A DNA stretch of 64,000 nt from Rhodocollybia butyracea (lineage: Eukaryota; Basidiomycota; Agaricomycetes; Agaricales; Omphalotaceae), in contig JADNRY010000123.1 in the NCBI GenBank assembly GCA_015501585.1, positions 118,015 to 182,014 on the forward strand. Direction: 5' to 3'. The notes below the pieces were generated by a model. The model did no database searches. It saw only the letters and a list, made by a program, of their open reading frames with translations, and had not been told where the DNA came from. The stretch's first letter is position 1. Each line of letters opens with the position of its first letter. Below, piece by piece: positions 44,372 to 54,670 of the stretch. Both the position numbers and the translations under genes were made by a program.

Positions 44372-44624
44372 TGTAACGCCTCCGCCTCTCCATAATCACC
44401 ACTGACTGTATCCGGCGATACAGTCATCCTAGACACCGCCGATAGACCAAACGGTCTATCTTATCTTTCTATTTATTATTAATTATATAATAAATCTGTT
44501 ACTATAAGTATCGTACAATTACTTAAGAGTCTAGTTAGTCTTTTACACTGTCGTACACACAATAGTATCCTATTTGTCGTGTTCACCGGTGTTCTTAAGG
44601 ACTTTGCCCATAGGGCACGTTATA
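44372..44624 (+). repeat. 3' LTR of family A, copy 2 (253 bp)
   Basis: Starts TGTAACGCC after the purine tract GGTGGGGGAGGG, ends CACGTTATA. Collinear with 6453-6201. Confidence 0.85.
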
Positions 44625-44960
44625 TATAGTTGTCAACAGTCTGAGAAGCCCCGGTATGTTTTATTCGAGTTCTATGATTCTCTTAAGTACTATAATTTGT
44701 TTATCTGATAGGTCAAGACAGGATCCGGAAATATCAATAAACCAGCTCACACGCACAACCACATGCGGAAATATCTTGGAATGTACTGTAACCATGAAGC
44801 CAACTCTCCCGCCATGGTTGACCACAGTTGAGAGTGCCTTAATGACAATTACCAGTGCGCTCGCTGCCAAAGCAGACTTGTAAATGGGAAAGGGGAAGCA
44901 TTGCCCTGAATGATGGCCACAGTGCAGTGGTCTTTTTTGAAAAGCGGTGGATTCAGCTGC
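44625..44960 (+). pseudogene. Repeated exon-intron relic, copy 2
   Basis: Matches 1574-1930. The intron-like block GTATGT...CTGATAG is followed by an open frame SRQDPEISINQ ... LTTVESALM ... ALAAKADL ending at 44883. It begins within a few bases of the LTR end, so its upstream part was replaced by the island. Confidence 0.45.
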
Positions 44961-45140
44961 TGCATTAACTTTATTTTAATAAAACCTGACAAGTTCTCCA
45001 AAGTGTATTTTAATATTTTCGAGAACTTCTCCATGTCAGGTGATTGATGAGCCATAATATTAAACAAGCCATATCTTGGGAACCAGGACCTGTGGGAAAA
45101 AACTGAGACCCCCCCCCTTATATTGGGGCCCCCTCCCAGC

Positions 45141-45465
45141 TGCGACCCTAACCCTAACCCTAGCCCAACCCTAGCCTGCTGTACAGCCTCCCTGCCATTT
45201 TAACCCTAACCCAACCCTAATCAACCCTAAACCCTAACCTGAGACACCCTAACCCACCCTAACCCTAATCCTAACCTTTTACCCTAACCCTAACCCTAAC
45301 CTAAAACTAGCAGGAGCAAGCCCCTGCACCCCATTGATATTCTCACCCTAACCCTAAACCTAACCCCTAACTCCCAACCCCTAACCCTAACTAAGTGCTC
45401 CCCATATTTGGCAATGACTCAGACAGCTCTCCATGTTATTTGGGCTAACCCTAACGAGAGCTGCC
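45141..45465 (+). repeat. Interstitial telomeric repeat, degenerate (CCCTAA)n
   Basis: Dozens of CCCTAA/CCCTAAC units mixed with variants and short non-telomeric inserts. CCCTAA reads left to right, the orientation of a left chromosome end. It is internal here, between the relic and the broken HET gene. Confidence 0.9.
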
Positions 45466-45491
45466 CTTGCCATTGCATAGTACTAGTGTCG

Positions 45492-45590
45492 TGGAGAACT
45501 TGTCTATTTTATTTAAATACGCTCTGGAGAACTTATCTGTTTTATTTAAATACACTCTGGAGAACTTATCCATTTTATTAAAATAATGCT
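45492..45590 (+). repeat. 33-bp tandem repeat, three copies
   Basis: CTGGAGAACTT units at about 45492, 45525 and 45558, each followed by TTTTATTTAAATAC. Inverted relatives occur near 44985-45045. Confidence 0.7.
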
Positions 45591-45610
45591 ATAGCTACAG
45601 GTGGTGGATT

Positions 45611-45679
45611 TTGTTAGTGGAAAGTTATCAGTGCTCAGTACAAGCCTTGTACTGAGCACTGATAACTTTCCACTAACAA
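45611..45679. repeat. 69-bp near-perfect palindrome
   Basis: Two 34-bp arms (TTGTTAGTGGAAAGTTATCA and onward) separated by a single C, with no mismatch seen. Confidence 0.9.
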
Positions 45680-46823
45680 CTGTATGCTGGTTCTATATTA
45701 CTTGACCTTCATATCAGATTATATACTTATACTACAGTACAGATACTTACAGACCCGGTAGACATCTCTAGAGTACCTGAGTAAGTAAATGAGTAGGAAC
45801 AGTATCAGTGCCAAATTGCAGTGGTGCCATCATTGACTCAACAGCTACAACGGAAGCACCTCACTTCCTAAAGCAAAGTGAACTAATAGAGAAATTAATG
45901 TGAGTAACACAGGGAGTTGATCTGTCTTGTAGTCGGGGATTGCTGCACAGCATCATTAAGGATATGTAATTCCTTCCTTCAACAGCCATGAACAAACATC
46001 AGCTCTCAGTCCATACCAACCCTAGACGACTCTCTAGATACTCCTGAAGGTCCTGGGATCAAATTTGTAGTCCATCTCCATGACATATTTCTCAACCTTG
46101 GGTTTCTTCAAGACTTTATGTGAGCGATAGGTCCAGAAGCGATAATAAGCAAAAGCTTATCAGACAGAATTTAGGGGGGCGCAAACGATCCCCTTTATTC
46201 TAAGTACGGTGGCTAATATATATAGGTTAATCAATAACAAATACGGTAAAGTACGGGGCAGCGGGTAACATGACCAGGGGGCAGCTGAGACCCAAAACAA
46301 CAACTGTCAGACCAGCGGTCCACCTTCAACACTTTACCTCAAAAACATGCCTGCCAACAAAGCCACCATCTCAAAGCTCAAAGTTCAAATCCTTCATCTA
46401 TTTGCGCTACCCCGGGAGGAAAGGACAACATACAAAAGGTTAACTTGCCACATCTTCTCGGAAACTCAAAGCTCAATAGAATGCCTACTCAGGGTGCATT
46501 CAATTACAGTTTGATTTGGTACTCCTTGTATATTGAACTGCAGGCCATGAGATCTCAAGTATCGGAACAGAACATTCTCAGGTGTGCTATGTACGGTTAC
46601 CCTCTTGTATTCTTTGTACTCATCCTATATACACATGCAGTACCCTAACAACAAATAGTTTCCAAGATTCTGAACATTACACCACACATATCCTACTCAA
46701 CTATCGGCTCTTACTTTACTTCGTGTTCCATTCATCTGGTTTCGGAGGCGGTTGGACTGCCTTCTGATACGCTAGATCAGTTCTATAAATCTGGTAATTA
46801 TATGCGCATAACCAAGATTGTGA
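45680..46823. other. Intergenic, shared subtelomeric words
   Basis: Bases 45926-45960 recur at 63966-64000, 45737-45770 share ACTTACAGACCCGGTAGACA with 53376-53400, and 45970-46020 match 5930-5975. No gene was recognised in the rest. Confidence 0.45.
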
Positions 46824-47303
46824 GTACTCCATACAGTCACATTCCCAGCAGGGTGTTGGTGTTCATTACAATGATGCTATGGCCAGAACTTGTCGGGTAT
46901 CGACGGATGGACACCATCTGAATGCTGACTCCCCATCCATGAACACTTGAAGTTCTCGAGATATTCCTGGTATCCCGTGGGTGCCAGTGGGTACAACGGG
47001 TACATTGCATCCATACACCTTCCTAACACAGACATAGACAAAGACAAACGCACTTGTCAAAGATGGGTACTCCATACAGTCACATTCCCAGCAGGGTGTT
47101 GGTGTTCATTACGATGATACTATGGCCAGAACTTGTCGGGTATCGATGGAAGGACACCGTCAGAATGCTGACTCCCCATTCATGAACACTTGAAGTTCTC
47201 GAGATATTCCTGGTATCCTGCGGATGCCAGTGGGTACGGGTACATCACATCCATACACCTTCCTAACACAGACATAAACAAAGACAAATGCACTTGTCAA
47301 AGA
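46824..47303. repeat. 243-bp tandem duplication
   Basis: GTACTCCATACAGTCACATT begins at 46824 and again at 47067. The two units differ by few substitutions and one short deletion (GTGGGTACAACGGGTAC versus GTGGGTACGGGTAC). Confidence 0.8.
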
Positions 47304-47817
47304 CACACAAGCACATGTACATCCACATTCCTTGGTACCTTCGCCTTACTTTGCTCAAGTCCCGTTGTCTTCGCACAGTATGCTCAATGGGCAGGCGGAC
47401 AGGCAGCGAGAGGCATGGTAGCAGAGATGTAGTTGATTACTCTGAATCCTTTCTTTGTACCATTCCTGATATCCCTTTGGAACCTCACAGTATTGGCTTT
47501 GCTACTTTCTTGGGTATAGTATTTCTATCTCTAGCTTTTCTGCTATGTGTACTTATGACCTACATAGCCAGCTACATTTGTAGTTTATACAGCGATCTTT
47601 TCTACTTGGGTCTGGCGTGAGTAGTTGAGTGTGCAAAGGACCACTGTGTCAACCTGGTTGGAACTTTCTAGTAAATGTTAATCTCAGAATTGTACTGGTT
47701 ATGAGAGTTTTGAAGTGGATATGAACAAACAGCTACAGTCAATTCTGTTTTGTCCCCTGCTGAGGAATTAAAAGCAACTTTGTCATGAGCAAATAGTTTG
47801 CCTAGACTACGTGCACT

Positions 47818-49683
47818 TCACTTCTGATTATCACGGTATGAGCTGCAGATATCCCTTGCGGTCTCTTCGTACTCTGTGTCCTTCAGAAAGCAAACATCTG
47901 ACCATACGGTTTTGTCGTGGAATCCAAATGTAACTGCAAATCTTTTCCAATCCTGCTCATGTCGAAAACAGAGAATGCCTGTGTCACTGACATCATCCAA
48001 CAAAAGATTCATAGTATCCTTGTCCCATTCCTCCCAGGCATCATCAGGGTATGATTCCACTATAGAGAAACCAGTGTTGTTCGCACTGGAGAAGGATACA
48101 CTGAAAGCATACTGGATCGGAAGAACAGCTGGAGCTACATTGATGACACAGACATTGAGCACATAGCGGATGCGTTCATTCTGGTACTGGCGACGTGTCT
48201 CAACAAGGATGGCAACATTATCTGTCAGATATTTTGATACTCTGTCAAGCTTCTGGCGATTGCCGTAAGACCGTCGAATGTCCTCGAGATTGGGCTCGTA
48301 CGTTTTGAAATCGAGAAGAAGGTCCAACCAGCCGTGTTCAGCTACAACAACAAACAGCTGGTGGGTCGGGTCATGCATGAAGAGGAAGGTGTGGGGCAAA
48401 TCCAAAAAAAGCGAAATATCATGTGTGAAGCAATGATCCGCAGGAGCAGTGATTTTAGAGACATGGAGGCCTGCATCAGAGGAGTTTACTCTAATGGGCC
48501 TAATTTCCTGACCACCAGAAAAGACGACTGCTATTTGGTCAGGATAGAAGTGATTACTTCCTAAATAGGGAGGATCTCACACCCTGAACGATAGTTCCTG
48601 TGGGCTCCCCTCAAATTTTTCACACATGTCCCGTATTTCATCACCTTCAACAAGCTCACTTGATTGAACCCTCTTGTAATTACCTTCATTTGACTTTACC
48701 CGTGAATATGGCCAGATGCTTTGACGTCTTTGATTCACAGTTCAAAAGAGCCAGAAACTGTGGCTTTTTCTGGCATTGTGGCTCGTCATCGATATCGATG
48801 ACAGGCAGAAGAAGAAGGTGGAGTAGTAAGCCCATATTGGTGATTGAAAACAGCCGTTGGTTGTTGGACTGGAAGGGCATATACTCACCACTTCCTTCAA
48901 ACACATCTGGACTGGTGGCAAGTATCCCGCTGTTAGTTGGCCGCCAGTCTTTCCAGGCAAAGATCGTGTGATCATGGGACGCCTTTATAATCTCCTCCTG
49001 TAGCCTGATAAATGCATGCTCTCCTTCACCGTAGATCGGCGGCATGTAAACACCAAAGATTCCCATCAGCGAATATGCCCTGTCTTCTACGCGTGTTGTC
49101 ATCCTTCTAGCAGCCCAAGACATTCTTGCTGCGATACTGCTTTGCTTCAGATCGGCCCCCAGCCAGTAATAGCTGTAATAGTCTCTTGCAGGCTTGCCTT
49201 TGTTCCAGTCTTCTCCCATTTGTTTGTGAAGAAGAAAACTGTCTCCGGTGCTATCAACTCCTGCAATGTCCAACCTCTCATCCACCTCCGGAAGTTCAAC
49301 TTGAAGGACCGGCCGAGATGGTCACTCCGCATATCCGCCAGGTAGGCATAGCAGACTTGTGCTTGGCGGTAGTATCTGTACATCAAATTGATGGCTTCCG
49401 AGAGCTCAGAACTGCTGGATTTATCAATGCAGCAGGTGTCAATCCAGATGTACTCCCAATCCTCCTTGCGCGCCTGTTTGCATGCTCCCACAAGCTTAGA
49501 CCACCCTTTCATCCCCTTTCTCTTCAAAGAATCTTGCATATCCTGGAACGTCACCTCCTCGTCTCCCCAGACATGTGAGAGGATCGCATATCTCGGTTGC
49601 TTCTTCTCATCAACGTAGATGAGCTCTGGGTCTGTACCAGTGGTCCGAAGGAGTCGCATGATAATAGTCTGATACCTGTTCAA
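47818..49683 (-). pseudogene. HET-domain gene, second copy, frameshifted
   Basis: Homologous along its length to 2910-5021. The N-terminal HET domain is well kept (YAILSHVWGDEE, WIDTCCIDK, RGWTLQELIAP) down to about 49160. There about 20 bases are missing compared with the intact copy (ITG then WGP instead of ITGIPSEVLLGADL), shifting the frame. Coding resumes in 49285-48686 (ADLKQSSIAARMSWAARR, EDRAYSLMGIFGVY), is lost again near 48690, and resumes in 48405-47818. At least two shifts therefore disable it. A truncated HET domain could still be made from 49683. Confidence 0.88.
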
Positions 49684-49781
49684 TGTGTGAATTCAGTAGC
49701 ATAGCCAGTATCTCTTGAATGAAATGTACTGAAAGGATTTCTGTTTGGTCAATGACTAGAGAGAGCAAGCCCTGGGCCCAA

Positions 49782-49787
49782 TTTATA
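49782..49787 (-). promoter_or_regulatory. TATA box kept upstream of the broken HET gene
   Basis: TATAAA on the minus strand, equivalent to 5142-5147. Confidence 0.45.
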
Positions 49788-50327
49788 GGTTTGTTCACAG
49801 GCAGGCACCATAAACGGGTGTAGAACATCACCGATAAGCGCTTAAGCATTAATGGTTTCACCAAGGCCAACAGAAATGCTGCCCAATTCAGATGAGATAA
49901 GATAGATTAATTGAGTGCCTGGGAGAACCACAATTACACGCTCGGTGCTTGTCTCTTTGATTTCTTGACACTCAACGAGGCTCAAAGGCTGTCTGCAGAC
50001 CTACATATCCTACGATCATCCTGGGAACTAGATGAGCATAGGGAAACTTCTATCCACAGGACCAAGAGGGCCTAGTGAGGTTACAAATATTCTGGATGCA
50101 GGATCATTCCGGGAACATGTAGATGAGTGATACAGGAACTTAGATCCACAAGACAAACAGGGCAGTGAGGTTATGGTACACCAAGCATTAGTTTAATGTT
50201 CTCCATCCATTCCTTTGCTTAACCACCATGACAAACACCATACCTTGTTCCATACCAATGCTAAATCACTCTCCAACTCCAAAGAGATAACCCTTATCCG
50301 CTGAGACAGTTCTCAATCAGATATACT

Positions 50328-50870
50328 TTATCCCCTGATATAAGTACCCTCACAACATTTCGCAAACAAGTTCCTGAGCTGCTGAACGCAATCCTTCTGA
50401 CCAACCATATCATCGTCCACATTGTCTTCTGTAACTGTAAGCACCTTCTCCAACACCGGTACCATCAACTGCGCCTCCTCAGGATAAACAAATACGCCGT
50501 TATCCATGAGGTTCATTAATGTATACATCCCTCTCATACCCACTTTTGCCAGTTCAACAGGACAATAAACCAGGTCCATGATTTTTTGACCTTTGTAGGA
50601 TCTGTCCATGAGCCCATCAAGATCGTTCTCGCTCATCATTTTTCTCTCCTCAGCCAGTTTCGTGAACATGTTAGCGAGACCGCGAGGATTATCATATGCA
50701 TATGCAGGTGACGACAATTGAGAGTACCTCTCGAACAGTACTGGTTGTCCGTTGTTCGTAGGCTCGCGGACCCAGCTGCGGAGAACACCCAACGCGCCGT
50801 CGATAGACATGACGCGGTCGATTGGTTCTTCAACTTGGCAAAGTCCGTACAAGATTTGCAGACTTGTCAT
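50328..50870 (-). CDS. Unknown-family protein, copy 3, 180 aa, intact
   Basis: No known family recognised. The product is a small, soluble-looking, mostly helical-type protein with conserved blocks shared with copies 1 and 2: LRSWVREPTNNGQ, LDGLMDRSYKGQKIMDLVYCP, MRGMYTLMNLMDNGVFVYPEEAQLMVPVLEKVL and a C-terminal LRNLFAKC. There is no signal peptide or membrane span. It lies about 650 bases upstream of the broken HET gene on the same strand; the same pairing in the other modules suggests a functional link or simple co-duplication. The N-terminus is shorter than in copy 1, so an upstream exon may exist. Confidence 0.65.
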   Translation of the reverse strand: MTSLQILYGLCQVEEPIDRVMSIDGALGVLRSWVREPTNNGQPVLFERYSQLSSPAYAYDNPRGLANMFTKLAEERKMMSENDLDGLMDRSYKGQKIMDLVYCPVELAKVGMRGMYTLMNLMDNGVFVYPEEAQLMVPVLEKVLTVTEDNVDDDMVGQKDCVQQLRNLFAKCCEGTYIRG

Positions 50871-51148
50871 GTTGTCCTGAAACAGTACTGCCAGTGCTAT
50901 GCATTACCCTTGAAGCTTTGAAGCTCTTCAAGCTTATTCACGGAGAAATGAGTAAAAGGAACTTTCAGCACCATGAGTTATCAATTTGATAGTAAACGCC
51001 GGTGGCTGTTGGCGCTCACGCCATCCTGTTGAATTGGAGTCATGCCATTCATAACTCTTGATTTTTCTCTCCGTGTCACCCTTCTCCCTAGTACATCTTC
51101 TCTTAGATCTCTACAACGCGCCAGTCCAACGAATCCAATCACCAAAAA

Positions 51149-51520
51149 ATGGCTAACAATAGACACAAAAACACCTACTCTGCACTATGGTTTACCAACA
51201 CCGGATCCAGAGACGCCTCTGCGCCCGTGCCAGCCGTACAAATTGTCTACACTGTCTATCACAGTCAAGAACCCGTTGATGAAGCCCAGTCAAAAGTCCG
51301 GATGGCGAAAACGGACTGGAACGGATCAAATCAACTTTTTCATACATCTCATCTGACGAGAGCTGCTTTTCCCAGCTTTTCTTTGACCGAGCTCGACTAC
51401 CGACGTCAGAGTCAACGAAACCGACAACATTGCCAACAATTCCGACAATTCAAGCATGCAACGGACTTTGTCGTCGCGTCAGAGTTGGCCAAAGCCACAC
51501 GCCCGACTCGACTAGACTAG
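51149..51520 (+). CDS. Candidate small gene, 123 aa
   Basis: ATG at 51149 in a good context (CACCAAAAAATGGC) follows a pyrimidine-rich leader (51060-51110), as in expressed fungal genes. The frame (MANNRHKNTYSALWF ... VQIVYTVYHSQEPVDEAQSKVRM) runs to 51520; no domain was recognised. It could be a first exon of a longer gene, since CT-rich and intron-like sequence follows. It is divergent from the unknown-family gene, 278 bases away. Confidence 0.4.
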   Translation: MANNRHKNTYSALWFTNTGSRDASAPVPAVQIVYTVYHSQEPVDEAQSKVRMAKTDWNGSNQLFHTSHLTRAAFPSFSLTELDYRRQSQRNRQHCQQFRQFKHATDFVVASELAKATRPTRLD

Positions 51521-54372
51521 CTAAAGATTTGGGGAATTTGACAAGTCAAAAAATTGGGGAAGGAAGGAAGCTTAGGAAGGATTTGGGGAAAGTCGATACG
51601 CGTGACGTGTCGAAGTCTCTCTCTCTCTTGTACCACCACCACTACTGTCAAATTCCCTTGCACGAAGCCCATCTCTCTATGCACGAGCGGAAGTACTGTA
51701 CGTGTCCTTTTATTCTTTTGATGTATGTGCTGACTTGTTCTATTGGCCAGCTTCTCATTGACATCGATACCGTACGAAAATCCACCGCATATCCTAACGC
51801 AAAGTACGTTTTGATATCTATCTGTTGAATTTTTACTCACTTGAATCTCTTGATAGGCGTTGTCATCATTGTACTAGGTTCACGAGGGATATATGTGTGC
51901 CGAATTGAATGCAGGGCATCGTTAGCAGTACGAAAGTCGCTGGTAGGTTTCATTCATTCCTTCTTTAGCTCCCTGTCTAACTATTTTCTAGTAGTAGTAG
52001 GAGAAGGCAAACGGGAAGGATGTGACGAAGAATGGACAGTATTACTTTTGTGTATTGACTACTGTAATGTGTATTACGTCGTATCTATGGAAATGTATGC
52101 CATATAAGGCAATTGACCTGAAAATTCTCTGGTCGAGTCACTGGTCCGATCTGAGCAGATTTACAACAGTGGTTAACCTGCTTGTAGCGACTCAAATCAG
52201 TCAAAACCACTATGGCACACTCCCAACCATTCTGAGCATATTGACTTTAGCCAAGTGTACAATTTTTCGGACCAGAGTGGATGATAGCGGATCGTACCAA
52301 CAGTTTTCATTTCACTGCGCCAGCGTCAAAAAATATCGGGCTCAATTATCGCCGAAAGTATTGTTGTAATTACTTACCTTTTTCAATAAGAATTACGGTT
52401 GAAAAATCTTATGAAAAATACATTGTAATTGATTGTCTTTTTCTTTTGAAATTTCGCCAGTAATCTATTGTATATTTCGCTCGAAAAAGGCAATGAGATT
52501 ACTTATCTATTTTGCTCGTGATTAATTAAAATTTTCGAGCGAAATTTTTACAAGGTAATAACTGGAAGTTCGGTCATGTGATCTGTATTGGACAACACTT
52601 CCTGTCTTTGAACGCGACTTACGGATCCCCGACTCTGACCGAAGGGAAGGGAGGGTCTTGTAGGTGCCAATTGAGTGTTGGATTCTTCAAAAACCGCCAG
52701 ATCGGGTAGTTCTTTCCCACCTGATCTTCAGCCGCCGTGCCAGTTGTTTCATGTCGAGCCGCTATGCCGGCTGGTCTGTTTTTCGATGATCTCCATCATA
52801 ACCATGAATGTTTCGGATCACTGCCGGGAGGCTCATGCCCAATTAGGCTATGCGGGCGCATATGACCTACCGGCATCGCCAAGGCATGGCAATTCTTCTT
52901 GTTCCTCGTACTTCCCCTCTTTTGAGCTTGCTTTCACAATATTTATAATTCACTCTTGTGAGCGGTCTTGAATCAAACCGCTCGGCATATGTAATTGACA
53001 GGAATATCCCTTTCTGGGATATATCCGGAACGAGCTCTCCATTTGTGATAAACCCAGCCAATATTAATAGGTTTTCAAGTTGAGCCATGCCGAGTAAGCG
53101 CTTGCGCGCTTACTCTACTTCCGTCGTTCCGACTCTCCCGAGTATTCCTGCTTTTCTAGGGAATCAATGCCATTTCTTAAACAATCAGTGTATGTAGATC
53201 AACTCTCTAATGAGCAGCATTGCAATCCATTATCCTGTCAACTTCTACATGTTTAAGTAAATGATTATACTTAGCCTTAGATGTTGTAGTTCGCCGAGCC
53301 GATGACATCATGTCAATCCGGCACTGATATTCCTCCGACGTTGCTTACTGATTTACTTACCAAGATACTTACTAATACTTACAGACCCGGTAGACACCTC
53401 GTAGAGTACCCGTACTGTAGTATATAAGGCCAGGTATGAATGCCAAGTAATATAGAGCAATAGAGCACTTATATCCCCAATCTCCTGAGGGAGCCTCACG
53501 GCTCCGAGTCCCCACTGCGCCGGATACCTACGACATTAGAGTGATTCATAACTCTCTACTACTGTATGATTACAACTGTTTCTTGGCTTAGCAGTATCTT
53601 ATCCCACTTATTGTGGCAGGTAGTTGCCCGGTTGTACCAGTGCCTTCAGACAAATTATACTCTATTGGAAGTACTTTAAATACCTCAGCACTAGGTGTTT
53701 GGTTGTTTTACTGTCTTACACAGTGTTCTACATTAAGGCCGTAAACCCGGAATCCCAGACCTTGAAGGCTTAGGTCTATTTAAGCCCTTAATTAAGACTT
53801 GTAATCTATTTTATTAATTTTGGCCAGCCACAAGTGAATTTGTGCTACAAATTGGCTACAAGCATCATTTCTGGTATACCTGGTCACCATCAAGCCATCA
53901 GTAACTCCAAATAGTCTCCAATGGCACCATTGTCAAGTATAGTATCCTTCTCAACGTGAATCAGACCTTCCACAAGCACTGCCTATTTTATAATAACCTC
54001 CTTGACCTTTGCACTCACTTCAATAACTCACAAAAAGTTTAGCAGGAGTGATCAAATGTAAAATATCTGAAGACATACTAGCACAATGGTGTGATTGGTG
54101 AAGTGGTGCCTGATACTCAAGCAACTCATTATCTCCCTGTTCTCACTTCACAAACATCATGTACCCACTTTGCTCTTCTTATCTTCCAACTGCTCCAGTT
54201 GAGATCAGCTGTTGGTACTAGTTGACTCTCCTGGCCAATGCAGTACCATCCTTTTAAGACTCTGTAAGGCCTTAAGACCTTAAGATATCCTTGGAAATTC
54301 TTAAAGCCTTATGTTAAGGCCTTAACTTGAGGCCTTCCCACTTAAGCCTTATCCCTTAAGTAGAACACTGGT
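51521..54372. other. Long intergenic region
   Basis: No supportable gene. 52280-52570 is AT-rich with several TTTCG(C/A)C-type words and may be a decayed MITE. 53376-53400 repeats a word found at 45737-45770. 53480-53530 contains a short GAGGGAGCC/GGCTCC hairpin. Confidence 0.4.
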
Positions 54373-54377
54373 CTTAC

Positions 54378-54657
54378 TGTTAAGGTAAGTTCAACTCAGT
54401 TGTTAGGAAAGTAACTATATTATATACCTGTTAAGGTAAGTTCAGCTGTATGTATGTCAGTAAGTGGATAAACTAAATATAAAGAAAACGGTCTCACCTC
54501 AGTTGTTAGGAAAGCAACTGAGGGAGCCGTATATGCCGCTCTACGTGACTAAGTACCAGCTGTATAGTATAAAGTAAGCATGGCGTATATGGAATAGGGA
54601 TGGTCAAAGCTGCGTATATTAGTCCCAATATGTATACATACAGAGTAAGCTCTAACA
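54378..54657 (-). repeat. 3' LTR of the copia element
   Basis: Contains two copies of TGTTAAGGTAAGTTCA and a hairpin CCTCAGTTG/CAACTGAGG (54497-54523). Confidence 0.9.
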
Positions 54658-54670
54658 CCCCCCCTACTCT
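54658..54670 (-). promoter_or_regulatory. Polypurine tract of copia
   Basis: Minus strand AGAGTAGGGGGGG ends at the 3' LTR. Confidence 0.7.

Larger units (their letters stand above)
42483..44624 (+). mobile_element. Gag-only LTR retroelement, family A, copy 2 (5' truncated)
   Basis: Same family as 6201-9181 but inverted. The 5' LTR and the gag start are missing; homology begins at about 42480. The 3' part is better preserved than in copy 1 and shows that only about 340 bp separate the gag stop from the 3' LTR, so no pol was ever present there. Confidence 0.8.

Noticed and set aside
45141..45465. True chromosome end
   Set aside because: Degenerate, short, and flanked on both sides by module and transposon sequence.
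47818..49683. Second HET gene as an intron-containing functional gene
   Set aside because: The gaps match simple deletions relative to the intact copy and lack GT...AG borders.
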